Shown here piece after piece: positions 22,192-36,100 of a DNA stretch of 64,000 bases. The position numbers and the translations under genes were made by a program. How positions within the stretch are numbered: position 1 is the stretch's first letter; the number at the start of each line of letters is the position of its first letter. Source of the DNA: Erigeron canadensis (taxonomy: Eukaryota > Streptophyta > Magnoliopsida > Asterales > Asteraceae); contig NC_057768.1 of NCBI RefSeq assembly GCF_010389155.1, forward strand, positions 10,910,501-10,974,500, in the 5' to 3' direction. The notes under the pieces were generated by a model. That model made no database searches, was not told the origin of the DNA, and saw nothing but the letters and a program-made list of their open reading frames with translations.

Positions 22192-22465
22192 AATTCCCCC
22201 TAATTGTTCTGAAATATTGTCAAGTGATTTCAACCTTGTTTCTATACAAGTTTAAGTTTGAAATACTTGAGTTTGATAAAACCTATTGAGTTTCCAAGAC
22301 ATTTTTATAGATCATCAAATGTCTTGGATTTTGTTTTAAAAACTTGTAGATCCTATCAGATATCTTACTTGTGAGTTACAATCTGGCAACTTGTATATAC
22401 ACACAATTTACAAATAAGTTACAAGAAAGTATACAAAATTACAAGCAGATAGTTAGAAGGAAAAC
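22192..22465 (-). other. Polypurine tract and 3' noncoding region, innermost Sirevirus
   Basis: The minus strand reads TTAGGGGGAATT next to the LTR. The rest, up to the env-like stop codon, is AT-rich with no feature seen. Confidence 0.65.
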
Positions 22466-25400
22466 TTAAACAGATGGCCCTTCGCCAGTTTTCCTTCTTT
22501 TTGAGACTGATGAAATTGGCTGAGTATCCTCAGGATCAAGGCCTAATCTTTCTTCAATGTTTTCCTTGAACTTGATAAGATTTTGCAATACGTACTCCCA
22601 GCCTCTTTCAACTTTATTCTTCCTCTGTCTCCCCTCCAGCAACCTCAACATTTCAACATGTTCGGAATGACCATACTGATGGACATCCGGGTTCTCAGTT
22701 GTCCTTTTAGGCCCACCAAAGTATTGTACCTTAACAACAAAATGCTTGGCACCAGGCTTGATTGAAACCTTAACATCAGTAATCCTGCCTCTATTGTGCC
22801 TTCGACGCTGTACATCTGACAAGTATGTGCGAGCTTCAGATTCATTTGTCAGTTTGATTTTGCTCGTGCTCAGCTTTTGTGTAGCAGCTCGAATATCATC
22901 AGTTGTGGGTTCAGATGGTTCTACCCAAGTCCTCAGATTTGCATCTCTTGGCAAGGCTTTTTGTTTTCTCCCTTTGGACTTGGGTGGATTCAATACCTTG
23001 GTGACCACCTTCTTTACCTGCTCAGTCCTCTTGAGAATCCCTTCAGACCTAATCTCTCTGGCCTTTTCCACCGACACATTCAAACACTTAGCATCCAGTT
23101 CAGCCTCATCATCCTGGTAGTGTTTGTCCAGTTCAACTTCAAGCATCTCCTTCAGTGCATTGACTATTCTTGGATCTTCTTTGATCTTCTTGTATTCAAC
23201 AAGTGTCAAGCCAAGGAGTTGAGCATCAGTGATATCAACAAGAGGGGTTGGAAGATTTCTTCTTGATTCGAATTGGTTCACCTTCATTTGTTTCTTCCTT
23301 TCCTTGACCAGGTATCCCACTCTCGCTAACTTCTGACTCTCGCTTTCAGTAACTGGAGGCAACAAATCGACATTGCCAGTTTCCAACATTGGTGCATCGG
23401 TGGCCGGTTCCATAGATTCATCAGCAATGGCCTTTCCCTTATCAACACTCCCTACCACCACATCATCAAACACCTCAAACCCTTGCTCACCAGCCTCAGT
23501 ACTGGTAGCCACCACAATCTCCTTCCCTTTACTTGAAGTCTTCACAAGAGTGTGAGGGGCATGTACCGACCTTTCCCCTTGGCAGCATCTAGTCCCTGCC
23601 TGATGGCTTCAAAATCGGCATGACTAGAGGGCAGGCGATCTAGAGGCTGCCATGATTGCATTGTCTTGCACTCTTTGAAGACTCCACAAAGCATGCGAAC
23701 TGTCCTCCAAAGATGATTGATCTCTTGAGACTGAGTCATTACATTTCCACTTATCTGCTCTTGACTCTTTAAAATCTGTTTGAGTATTGAGAGATCATCT
23801 GAAGAGAGCCCAGTTGCAGGGACTTCCTTAATACTTTTAGTCACACCCTCCCTTCCTTTGCCAACTTCAGTGGTCAGATCCGATATGGCAGTTGAGTGTT
23901 CAGAGACCTTGCTGGCCAGTGTATCCAGACTGCACCTCAACCGATCAATCTCAGATGTAATAGGAGTGAGATCGACCTGGGGCGCTGCAATCTGGGTGAT
24001 CTCAGACATCACCTTTTCAATCAAATTGTTTTCACTGGCAGCCAAGGTTTCTTCAATCTTGAGACCCACTGAAGAGGCCAACTGGTGCCCAAGCGCAGTC
24101 ACATCTAGGCCAGGTTTGTTACATAAATCTTGCACCTGCCTTTCAAGATTCTTAATATCAACCTCTGAAGATCTGACAGTACTGTTCAGCAGGTTGGATA
24201 TTGAAGAGGTGACTCCAGATTGAGTCAGTGCGAACGCCTCTCTTAAAGATGTTGCCAGTTGATTGGAGGATTCCACTAACTCGTTCAGCTTGCCAAACAC
24301 CAAGTCCTCATTGGCAGAGAACTTGTTGATCCCCAGGTCAACCACTTTAATATTTTGCAAGTGATCTTTGTGGTACCTGGAGAGGGACTTGGTGTTCCTA
24401 TCGAGTGTCTTTTGGATCTCTTCCACCCTCGCGAGAAGGTTCGAGAGATCGGCTTGGAAAGACACGAATTGGCTGTCTAATGACGGAGGAGAAGGTGTCA
24501 CTGGACCAGCCGAAAAAGCTACAGGTGCAACTGGACGAGGTATGACAATATTTGGTTCTCCAGTTGCCGTAGCATCAGTTGATAGAAGAGGAGGGGTTGT
24601 AGAAATGAAGGGAAGAGATTCAATGTGTCGTTCATGCTGAGAATGCTCAGGTGTGAACGACGGCGACGGTGGGGTTAGGATGTGTCTATTTCTAGGCACA
24701 CCCATAGAAGAAAGTGGTTGGCGAGAGGTGAAAATTGGAGGTATTTCTAAGCTTTGTACAATAGTTGGGGAAACTGAAACATGTGGTTCTTGGGGTTGAC
24801 CAAGGAGAGAAGGGAGCTGATCAAGTACAGTTGCATCAGCCATCTCCTGGTCAGATTCCATCTCAGATGAGTCCGAAGACTCAAGCTGAAACACACCCTC
24901 ATTTATGCCAAGATCCATAAATGTTGGGGGTGGCTGAACAAGTTGTTCAGACTCCTGATGACCAGTTTGAGTTGCCTCAATGGTATCATCAGTTTGAGGA
25001 TCCGTTGCCGAAGCATCTTCTCCCTGGACAGAGGTGACTGGTGCCTCAACCACAACTGCTCTATCCTCAGTTGCAATATCATCGGCAGCGGCTTCAGAGA
25101 TCACTATCACAGATTGTGACTGGTCAGGTGCAGCAAGTCCAGATCTTGATCTCCTGCTTTTAGAGGATCTTCTTGCTTTAGGAACTGCCTGGACTCCTGC
25201 TTCTGCCACAGTTATGACTTCAGTAGACGAACCGGTGGGTCCCTCATTATTTTGAGGCCCGCCCAGTTGCCTTTCTGATTCACCAGATTGTGGTGCATCA
25301 GTTTTAGAGAATGCAAAAATCATTCTCGGGGACATCTGGACTTCATCAGAAGTGGACACCAGGTTGTCCAGATTCCTTAACAGTTCTGGCACAGAGAACA

Positions 25401-26329
25401 AGGATTGCGTGTTGTTGTACTCTTCCCTGCCCAGAATCTGAATGAAACAAAGGGACAGGAATCTTGAAAAGGGAACACAAGGACCCCTGTTGCCCTTCAA
25501 CTTGAACACCAGGCTCCTGAACAAAATACCTGCAAAGTCCACCCTCAGTCCATTCCAAAGGCAGTAAGCCATCTCTGCCTGAAAGGAGTTTATCTGGTCC
25601 AATCCACCAGAACTCCCTCCCAAGCTCTCCACGAAGTGAACCATAAAGAACTTCTAGGATGGTGAAAGCCCTTTCATTGTAATAGACCCCTTTGTTTTCA
25701 ACACATCCCCCTCCAGCATCTCCTTATTTCCCATATCAAGGAAGACCTGGCGAAAATCACCACTGGATTTTCATTTTGTCTCCAGTAATTGAGGTTAAGG
25801 GCTTCCCTCAATGTTTCAGTGGTGATGGTACACGGGACTGACCCATCCTTTAGAGAAAAGGAGATGGATGAGCAGTCCTCAGAAAGAGAGGCAGTGTACC
25901 AGAATTCACCACTGGATTTTCATTTTGTCTCCAGTAATTGAGGTTAAGGGCTTCCCTCAATGTTTCAGTGGTGATGGTACACGGGACTGACCCATCCTTT
26001 AGAGAAAAGGAGATGGATGAGCAGTCCTCAGAATGAGAGGCAGTGTACCAGAATTCACACAAGTAGTCATGAAATAGCTTGTGTGGATTCAAAGAGAAGG
26101 CATCGCTGAGGGGAGAAATCCGAAGAAAGGATTGGATTCTCCCTATAAGAGAGTCAGCGGCCTGGAGCCCTTGAAGAGATGCCATTGGATTATTTGGATT
26201 TAATTTAATAAGTTTAGAACTTATGGGAGCACCAGTGGCACGAATAACATTTTGTGATGGAATGTACTCAGCAGTGAGTAGATTCACATCACGAGAACGA
26301 GATGAAGAAGAAGAAGATTTAGGAGCCAT
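22466..26329 (-). pseudogene. Env-like ORF of the innermost Sirevirus
   Basis: Starts at ATG 26329 (MAPKSSSSSSRSRDVNLL). The N-terminal ~200 residues form a globular domain with LCEFWYTASHSE and TITTETLREALNLNYW, a motif set seen in many retrotransposon-derived plant hypothetical proteins. Then come a Ser/Thr/Pro-rich acidic middle, a coiled coil (around 23700-24450) and a Lys-rich C-terminal domain ending KRRKTGEGPSV. A 149-bp tandem duplication (25757-26054) and a G-run indel near 23570 break the frame; the latter could be a sequencing error. No signal peptide, furin-like site or membrane anchor is visible, so an envelope role is not supported by sequence. Confidence 0.8.
25757..26054 (-). 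repeat. 149-bp tandem duplication inside the env-like ORF
   Basis: 25757-25905 and 25906-26054 are virtually identical, both starting TCACCACTGGATTTTC. 149 is not a multiple of three, so the frame is lost. The same tandem duplication is seen in the second copy of the region near 31950-32220. Confidence 0.9.
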
Positions 26330-27026
26330 TTGTGAATTTAGATTTAGGGTTTTGGACTTAAAGAAGAAAGAGAGAAAAGGATCTCGAATTGTGAATGATT
26401 GAAAGAGTAAATAAAGGAATTTTGAGAGAAGTAAATGAGACGGATAAATTGGTGGGGGTATATATAGGCAGTAAAATATTGCCAAAATATATACGAAAAG
26501 ATATTTTAGTCTCCAAAAATTTGAAATAATTTGTAAAAAGTTATTTTCCAAAATTTTAAGATTTCAAAAATATTTAATACTTCCCATCAAGCATTTAATG
26601 CTACGACGGCTGGTATTCCCACTCACCCACTAGCTTCACCAATACCCATAAAAAGTGCAGTACATTTCAGCAAAAGTCTTGATACGTAAGACATGTCAGG
26701 TGACGTTCGTGAGTGCGAGGTTAGCACTCGAGTAACATCACGTGTCACAAGTATCCACCAAGTAAAACACAACGTTATGAAATCTGGCTGACCACCATTT
26801 TGAGACAAGACCAAACTAGCAACCTAAAGAAAATTTAGATGCCAGTTTCAACTGATGACCTTCAGTAGCATTTTTCAATAATTTATTTGAAAAATATTTT
26901 GAGTCTTTTTCCCCCTAAAAAGGTGATCCATTTGATCAGTGACTAGTCTTTGAGTACATCAAGGCGTTCAATCTCCAACCAATCAAGGATCACCTGGACC
27001 ATCCTCAACTGAAGGGCCTCTTCAGT
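26330..27026 (-). other. Spacer between RNase H and the env-like ORF
   Basis: AT-rich, without coding sequence. A second polypurine-like tract (minus strand CCTTTTTAGGGGGAAAAAG) lies at about 26909-26927, consistent with the multiple polypurine tracts of Sireviruses. Confidence 0.6.
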
Positions 27027-30000
27027 TTAATGAGGATTTAACATACCCAGTTCACTGATGAGATGTTGAAAAGTCTTTTCATCAAGAGGTTTTGTAAAAA
27101 CATCAGCTAACTGATTATCAGTGGGGATGAAGTGTATTTCAATATCTTCTTTCATAACATGATCACGAATGAAGTGATACCTGATATCAATATGCTTGTC
27201 TTTGAGTGCATCACTGGGTTGTGAGATATAGCAATAGCACTGGTGTTGTCACAAAAGATTGGGGTTCTTGTGAATTTCATGCCATAATCAAGTAACTGGT
27301 TTTGATCCAGAGAATCTGGGCACAGCAACTGGCCGCAGAAATGTATTCTGCCTCAGCAGTAGACATTGAGACCGAAGTTTGCTTCTTACTGGTCCAACTC
27401 ACCAGTTTTCCCCCTAGGAAATGGCATCCACCAGTTGTGGATTTTCTATCAATCTTACAACCTGCATGATCTGAATCTGAATAACCCATTAGATCTAACC
27501 CTGAGCCTTTGGGATACCAAAGACCAAGGCTAGGGCACCCTTTCAGGTACCTAAAATGCGTTTAACAGCATGCAAGTGTGATTCTTTTGGATTTGCCTGA
27601 AATCTGGCACATAAACATGTTGCAAACATTATATCTGGTCGACTGGCAGTTAGATACATCAGTGAACCAACCATTCCACGATATTCTTTTGGTCCACTGG
27701 TTTTCCATTTGGGTCAGAGTCCAAATTTAATGGAGCTGAAATAGGTGTGGTTTTTGATGGGATTGAATCAAATTTGTATTTTCTCAACAAATCTCTGACA
27801 TATTTTTCTTGGTTAATAAAGATACCATCCATGGTTTGTTTAATTTGTAAACCTAAAAAAAATGTTAATTCACCCATTAAACTCATCTCATATTCTTGAG
27901 ACATAATTTTCGAAAACCTTTTACACATTCCACCATCAGTTGACCCAAATATAATATCATCAACATAAATTTGTACCAACAAGATATTGTCTTTTTCTTT
28001 CAGAAAGAACAAGGTATTATCTATTGCACATCTTTGAAAACCATTTTTGAGAAGATGTTTAGTTAGAGTATCATACCAGGCTCTTGGGGCTTGTCGAAGA
28101 CCATATAAAGCTTTGTTCAGTCTATATACCCAATGTGGATGCTTTTCATTTATGAAGCCTGGAGTCTGCGTAACATACACTTCTTCTTCCAATGTGCCAT
28201 TCAGAAACGCACTTTTTACATCCATCTGGAAAACCTTGAATTGCAAGTGAGCAGCATAAGCCAAGAAAATTCTGATGGCTTCAAGTCTTGCAACTGGAGC
28301 AAAAGTTTCATCGAAATCAACACCTTCTGCTTGACAATAACCCTTGGCAACTAATCTAGCTTTGTTCCTGATAACGTTGCCATCTTCATCCATCTTGTTC
28401 CGGTAGACCCACCTCGTTCCAATGGGTTCTCTCTTTAACCTGGAGGACAAGGAACAAGCTCCCAAACGTTGTTCCTTTCGAACTGGTTGAGTTCTTCTTG
28501 CATAGCTTCAACCCAGCTTGGATCTGCCATAGCCTCGTCAATCTTCTTCGGTTCAATCAGTGATAAGAAGGTGACGTTCAAGCATTGATCACTTGTGGCT
28601 CTTCTAGTCTGAACCCCACTATCTGGATTGCCAATAATCTGCTCAATGGGATGAGCAGCAGTCCATTTAGTGTATTGACTAGGTTGTATAATACAACATC
28701 AGTGCAAGACACATGACGATCTCCAACAGATGCAGCAACTGGAGGAGGATCAGTCCAAACTACTTCAACTTCATCATCAGTGTCAACTGAAGAGTTGACA
28801 TGATTATCTTCAAACAAAGGTATATCTTGAAGAACTGGAGAAGCTTGAACTGGTTCTGATGTTGTTGTGGCACGCACATCAGATCAATTACCAGTTTTTC
28901 AGGTAGGTTAAAACTGATAGAAGGATAAAATGAGGTGTCACACAAGTTCTCTTTTCCATACTGGTTCCAAGACTTGATGTCTGGAAACATTTTCTGGTGT
29001 ACTATCTGATTGATGAACCTGATCAGATACACCAAAATCAACTGGGACAACTGAAGATAAATCAAGGGTTGGTCTTTTGTTGATTGCTTCATTTGATTCA
29101 TCGAACGTGACATGAATTGTCTCATGTACCTTTTGGAGTCTATAATTATAAACTCTATAGGCTTTTCTATATTTGAATACCCCACAAAGACACCTTCGTC
29201 AGCTTTTGCATCAAATTTCCAACTGACTGGAATCGTTTAAAATGTAAACTGGACAACCAAATACATGGAAATATCCAATATTTGGTTTACGATTCCTGAG
29301 GACTTCATAGGCAGTCTTCCTGTGTCTCTTGACATAAACTGACCGGTTTTGGGTGTGACATGCAGTTGCCACAGCTTCAGCCCAAAAACAGGTGGGAAGA
29401 CCAGATTCAGATAACATACTTCTGGCAGCTTCAATCAATGTGCGATTTTCCTTTCAACCACACCATTTTGTTCTGGAGAACGAGCTGACGAAAAGTTTTG
29501 AGAAATGCCAGTGTCAGTGCAAAATGTCTCCATTCTTTATTCATGAATTCTGTACCGTTATCACTTCGCAACTGACACACTTTCTTGGTATACTTGAGCT
29601 CAATTCGCTTGATGAGAGAGATAATTTCACCAGATGCATCACTCTTTGATCTGATAAATATCACCCAACAAAATCTGGTGTATTCATCGACCACAACTAA
29701 AGTGTATCTTTACCAGCTTTAGTTTGAACATCACTGGACCAAAGAGATCCATATGAAGATGTGAAGAGAGGTTCAGTGATGCTGAAATTCTGCCTGGTCT
29801 TAAAACTGGCTCTTTTCTTTTTGCCCATTTCACACCCTGGACATGGCTTCTCCTTTTAAAGGAAAACAAGGGTATCCCATCAACTAGTTGCTTTCTTGAC
29901 AACTTGTTAATATTTTTGAAGTTAAGATGGGATAATCGTTTATGACAGCCAGTTGGTGTCCTCATCAGCCTTGACATAGAAACAATGCTCTTTTGGAGCA

Positions 30001-30345
30001 GGCTCCATGTTCATCATGTACACATTCCCTTTTCTTGGTGCAATCATGACTACCTTCCAATCCTTGTTAAAAACAGTGCCTTGAGCAATAGAACAGTACC
30101 CTATATCCATCATCACAAAGTTGATGACACTTATCAGGTATATTTCAAACCATTGACAAATGCAACCTTAGTGAACTGAATCTGCCATTGTCAACAACAC
30201 CATATCCCTCAGTTTTCCACTTCCATCATTACCAAATGTCACCGCTGGTCCATCGCAGACAGTGAATTCTTCCAGCAGGGGCTTACATCCGGTCATAGTC
30301 CGGCAGCTGCGCTGTCCAGATACCAAATATTCTTCTTACGATCGC
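27027..30345 (-). pseudogene. pol: Pol (PR-INT-RT-RH) of the innermost Sirevirus, left copy
   Basis: In minus-strand order: protease DSAAGRTMTG near 30300, integrase with HMDLFGPV and RSDNGTEFMN, the RT entry [20 protein letters not shown], the RT core [12 protein letters not shown] and [10 protein letters not shown], and RNase H with [16 protein letters not shown] and MSTAEAEYISAASCC. The last codons read ELGMLN before a TAA at 27027-27029. Many single-base indels break the frame, mostly in short homopolymers and mostly towards the gap; they look like low consensus quality rather than age. The same region recurs at 33178-36470. Confidence 0.88.
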
Positions 30346-31368
30346 CCTGCACACCCAAGTAATTGATTAGTTATTTTGTGAAACCATCTTTTCTTGATGG
30401 GTCCACTGGACTTCTTCTGAGAAGTCCCAGGTACTTGACTGGGTGTTGAACTGGATGAGGAAACTGGAGGGTTCTCTCCAGTTTCGGAGTGAAGACAAGG
30501 TTTTAGTGGAACATTGACCTCCTTTTTCTTTTCAAGTTTGCTCCTTTCTGAGCAGTGTTTCATCTTTTGTTTTGAGAAGGAGTTTTGACATTTTGTTTTT
30601 CAACAGAGGAGATGCACTCCTTCCAAATTTTTAATTCTGGCAGTACAACTTTGTACCTGCCTTGACAAATTTGGAGTGATTCTCCATTTTTAACAAAATG
30701 TTTTTCATCAGGCTGCTGGCCTTTGGACTTTGGCTCAGCGGGGGTTTTAGTCTTTAGAGTTGAGGACTCATGACTTATGAGGTAAAGGATTGTCACCAGT
30801 TCCTTTTTAACTGAGCTTAGCCTTCTGGCTCCAGTTTTGACCTAACAGGGTTGGTCTTAGTGGATTCAGATTTGATAGTGCCAGAGGAATCATAAGGTGT
30901 TTCAACTTTAACAGATTCTGGCAATTGGTGAATTGTGGGTAAAACAGCTGCCATCTGAAGATCACCAGATTTCCAGGCAGTTTTTTGAGCATCAATGGTT
31001 TTAGAAAAAGCGTCATAATTTTTACCAGATGCTTGAACCCAAGAATTAATAACCATATGTTCTTTTCAAGATCAAATTTCAGTTTTTGGTTATCTCTTTC
31101 CAATGCCTCGTTTTTCAAATCTGACTCTTAAGAGCCAACTGGACACTTTGCAAATCATTTACTTGACTTTTTGTTGTTTATTCAACCAAAACTGTTTCTA
31201 AATATCTTCACAGTCAGTTCTATGGTTTCAACAAATAACAAGTCATCATTCAATGATTCAGCAATATCCAGTTTCAGTCTGAATCAATTTCGATATCATA
31301 ATCCCTTACCTTTTTTAAAATGATATCAACCCATCTTCCAGATACAACATCATCCTTCACCACTGGGG
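30346..31368 (-). pseudogene. gag: Gag C-terminal part of the innermost Sirevirus, left copy, cut by the gap
   Basis: Minus-strand fragments encode the Ser/Pro/Lys-rich Gag C-terminus (SSSTPSQVPGTSQKKSSGP) and upstream charged sequence (ALERDNQKLKFDLEKN). It ends at the N run. The equivalent sequence continues intact into the zinc knuckle at 37500 and beyond in the right copy. Confidence 0.8.
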
Positions 31369-31468
31369 NNNNNNNNNNNNNNNNNNNNNNNNNNNNNNNN
31401 NNNNNNNNNNNNNNNNNNNNNNNNNNNNNNNNNNNNNNNNNNNNNNNNNNNNNNNNNNNNNNNNNNNN
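31369..31468. other. Assembly gap (100 N)
   Basis: Exactly 100 Ns, the conventional length for a gap of unknown size. The sequence to its left corresponds to ~37500 and that to its right to 25277, so the two contig ends overlap by about 6 kb. Confidence 0.98.
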
Positions 31469-32495
31469 GATTCACCAGATTGTGGTGCATCAGTTTTTAG
31501 AGAATGCAAAAATCATGCTCGGGACATCTGGACTTCATCAGAAGTGGACACCAGGTTGTCCAGATTCCTTACTTCTGGCACAGAAGAACAAGATTGCGTG
31601 TTGTTGTACTCTTCCCTGCCCAGAATCTGAATGACAAAGGGACAAGAATCTTGAAAGGGAACACAAGGACCCCTGTTGCCCTTCAACTTGAACACCAGGC
31701 CTCCCTGAACAAAATACCTGCAAAGTCCACCCTCAGTCCATTCCAAGGCATAAGCCATCTCTCCTGAAAGGAGTTTATCTGGTCCAATCCACCAGAACTC
31801 CCTCCAAGCTCTCCACAGTGAACCATAAGAACTTCTAGGATGGTGAAGAAGCCCTTTCATTGTAATGACCCCTTGTTTTCAACAAACATCCCCTCCCCTC
31901 CAGCATCTCCTATTTCCCATATCAGGAAGACCTGGCGAAAATCACCACGGATTTTCATTTTGTCTCCAGTAATGAGGTTAAGGACTTCCCCTCAATGTTT
32001 CTGGTGAGGTATTCGGGGACCGACCCATCCTTTAGAGAAAAGAGATGGATGAGCATCCTCAGAAGAGAGGCAGTACCAGAATCACCCTGGATTTTCATTT
32101 TGTCTCCATTAATTGGGTTAAGGGCTTCCCTCAATGTTTCAGTGGTGATGGTACACGGACTGACCCATCCTTAGAGAAAAGGAGATGGATGAGCAGTCCT
32201 CAGAAAGAGAGGCAGTGTACCAGAATTCACACAAGTAGTCATGAAATAGCTTGTGTGGATTCAAGAGAAGCATCGCTGAGGGGAGAAATCCGAGAAAGGA
32301 TTGGATTCTCCCTATAAGAGAGTCAGCGGCCTGAGCCCTTGAAGAGATGCCATTGGATTATTTGGATTTAATTTAATAAGTTTAGAACTTATGGGAGCAC
32401 CAGTGGCACGAATAACATTTTGTGATGGAATGTACTCAGCAGTGAGTAGATTCACATCACGAGAACGATGAAGAAGAAGAAGATTTAGGAGCCAT
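31469..32495 (-). pseudogene. Env-like ORF N-terminal part, second copy
   Basis: Near-identical to 25277-26329, including the internal tandem duplication, but peppered with single-base losses. ATG corresponds to 32495. Most likely the same genomic sequence as the left copy, read from a poorly polished contig end. Confidence 0.8.
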
Positions 32496-33177
32496 TTGTG
32501 AATTTAGATTTAGGGTTTTGGACTTAAAGAGAAAGGAGAAAAGGATCTCGAATTGTGAATGATTGAAAGAGTAAATGAAGGAATTTTGAGAGAAGTAAAT
32601 GAGACGATAAATTGGTGGGTATATATAGGCAGTAAAATATTGCCAAATATATACGAAAAGATATTTTTAGTCTCCAAAATTTGAAATAATTTGTAAAAAG
32701 TTATTTTCCAAATTTTAGAATTCAAAAATATTTAATACTTCCCATCAAGCATTTAATGCTACGACGGCTGGTATTCCCACTCACCCACTAACTTCACCAA
32801 TACCCATAAAAAGTGCAGTACATTTCAGCAAAAGTCTTGACACGTAAGACATGTCAGGTGACGTTCGTGAGTGCGAGGTTAGCACTCGAGTAACATCACG
32901 TGTCACAAGTATCCACCAAGTAAAACACAACGTTATGAAATCTGGCTGACCACCATTTGAGACAAGACCAAACTAGCAACCAAAGAAATTTAGATGCCAG
33001 TTTCAACTGATGACCTTCAGTTGCATTTTTCAAAATTTATTTGAAAATATTTTGAGTCTTTTTCCCCTAAAAAGTGATCCATTTGATCAGTGACTAGTCT
33101 TTGAGTACATCAAGGCGTTCAATCTCCAACCAATCAAGGATCACCTGGACCATCCTCAACTGAAGGGCCTCTTCAGT
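32496..33177 (-). other. RNase H to env-like spacer, second copy
   Basis: Matches 26330-27026 with small indels, including the polypurine-like tract near 33060-33075. No gene. Confidence 0.7.
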
Positions 33178-36100
33178 TTAATGAGGATTTAACATACCCA
33201 GTTCACTGATGAGATGTTTAAAAGTCTTTCATCAAGAGTTTTGTAAAAACATCAGCTAACTGTTTATCAGTGGGGATGAAATGTATTTCAATATCTCCTT
33301 TCATAACATGATCACGAATGAAGTGATACCTGATATCAATATGCTTTGTCTTTGAGTGCATCACTGGGTTGTGAGATATAGCAATAGCACTGGTGTTGTC
33401 ACAAAAGATTGGGGTTCTTGTGAATTTCATGCCATAATCAAGTAACTGTTTTTGATCAGAGAATCTGGGCACAGCAACTGGCCGCAGAAATGTATTCTGC
33501 CTCAGCAGTAGACATTGAGACCGAAGTCTGCTTCTTACTGGTCCAACTCACCAGTTTTCCCCCTAGGAATGCATCCACCAGTTGTGGATTTCTATCAATC
33601 TTACAACCTGCATGATCTGAATTGAATAACCCATTAGATCTAACCTGACCTTTGGGATACCAAGACCAAGGCTAGGCACCCTTTCAGGTACCTAAAAATG
33701 CGTTTAACAGCATGCAAGTGTGATTCTTTTGGATTTGCCTGAAATCTGGCACATAACATGTTGCAAACATTATATCTGGTCGACTGGCAGTTAGATACAT
33801 CAGTGAACCAACCATTCCACGATATTCTTTTGGTCCTGGTTTTCCATTTGGGTCAGAGTCCAAATTTAATGGAGCTGAAATAGGTGTGGTTTTTGATGGG
33901 ATTGAATCAAATTTGTATTTTCTCAACAAATCTCTGACATATTTTTCTTGGTTAATAAAAATACCATCCATGGTTTGTTTAATTTGTAAACCTAAGAAAA
34001 ATGTTAATTCACCCATTAAACTCATCTCATATTCTTGAGACATAATTTTTGAAAACCTTTTACACATTCCATCATCAGTTGACCCAAATATAATATCATC
34101 AACATAAATTTACCAACAAGATATCACTTTTTTCTTTCAAAAGAACAAGGTATTATCTATTGCACCTCTTGAAAACCATTTTTGAGAAGATGTTTAGTTA
34201 GAGTATCATACCAGGCTCTTGGGGCTTGTCGAAGACCATATAAAGCTTTGTTCAGTCTATATACCCAATGTGGATGCTTTTCATTTATGAAGCCTGGAGT
34301 CTGCGTAACATACACTTCTTCTTCCAATGTGCCATTCAGAAACGCACTTTTTACATCCATCTGGAAACCTTGAATTGCAAGTGAGCAGCATAAGCCAAGA
34401 AATTCTGATGGCTTCAAGTCTTGCAACTGGAGCAAAAGTTTCATCGAAATCAACCCTTCTGCTTGACAATAACCCTTGGCAACTAATCTAGCTTTGTTCC
34501 TGATAACGTTGCCATCTTCATCCATCTTGTTCCGTAGACCCACCTCGTTCCAATGGGTTCTCTCTTAACCCTGGAGGACAAGGAACAAGCTCCCAAACGT
34601 TGTTCCTTTCGAACTGGTTGAGTTCTTCTTGCATAGCTTCAACCCAGCTTGGATCTGCCATAGCCTCGTCAATCTTCTTCGTTCAATCAGTGATAAGAAG
34701 GTGACGTTCAAGCATTGATCACTTGTGGCTCTTCTAGTCTGACCCCACTATCTGGATTGCCAATAATCTGCTCAATGGGATGAGCAGCAGTCCATTTAGT
34801 GTATTGACTAGGTTGGTATAACACAACATCAGTGCAAGACACATGACGATCTCCAACAGATGCAGCAACTGGAGGAGGATCAGTCCAAACTACTTCAACT
34901 TCATCATCAGTGTCAACTGAAGAGTTGACATGATTATCTTCAAACAAAGGTATATCTTGAAGAACTGGAGAAGCTTGACTGGTTCTGATGTGTTGTGGCA
35001 CGCACATCAGATCCAATTACCAGTTTTTCAGGTAGGTTAAAACTGATAGAAGGATAAATGAGGTGTCACACAGTCTTCTTTTCCATTACTGGTTCCAAGA
35101 CTTGATGTCTGGAAACATTTCTGGTGTACTATCTGATTGATGAACCTGATCAGATACACAAAATCAACTGGGACAACTGAAGATAAATCAAGGGTTGGTC
35201 TTTTGTTGATTGCTTCATTTGATTCATCGAACGTGACATGAATTGTCTCATGTACCTTTTGGAGTCTATAATTATAAACTCTATAGGCTTTTCTAATATT
35301 TGAATACCCCACAAAGACACCTTCGTCGCTTTTGCATCAAATTTTCCCAACTGACTGGATCGTTTAAATGTAAACTGGACAACAAATACATGGAAATATC
35401 CAATATTGGTTTACGATTCCTGAGGACTTCATAGGCAGTCTTCCTGTGTCTCTTGACATAAACTGACCGTTTTGGGTGTGACATGCAGTTGCCACAGCTT
35501 CAGCCCAAAACAGGTGGGAAGACCAGATTCAGATAACATACTTCTGGCAGCTTCAATCAATGTGCGATTTTCCTTTCAACCACACCATTTTGTTCTGGAG
35601 AACGAGCTGACGAAAAGTTTTGAGAATGCCAGTGTCAGTGCAAAATGTCTCCAATTCTTTATTCATGAATTCTGTACCGTTATCACTTCGCAACTGACAC
35701 ACTTTCTTGGTATACTTGAGCTCAATTCGCTTGATGAGAGAATATTTCACCAGATGCATCACTCTTTGATCTGATAATATCACCCAACAAAATCTGGTGT
35801 ATTCATCGACCACAACTAAAGTATCTCTTCCAGCTTTAGTTTGAACATTCACTGGACCAAAGAGATCCATATGAAGCATGTGAAGAGGTTCAGTGATGCT
35901 GAAATTCTGCCTGGTCTTAAAACTGGCTCTTTTCTTTTGCCCATTTCACACCCTGGACATGGCTTCTCCTTTTTAAAGGAAACAAGGGTATCCATCAACT
36001 AGTTGCTTTCTTGACAACTTGTTAATATTTTTGAAGTTAAGATGGGATAATCGTTTATGCCACAGCCAGTTGGTGTCCTCATCAGCCTTGACATAGAAAC

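Noticed and set aside
22466..26329. Genuine retroviral envelope gene
   Set aside because: No signal peptide, membrane anchor or cleavage site is visible; coiled coil and Lys-rich domains only. Called env-like by position.
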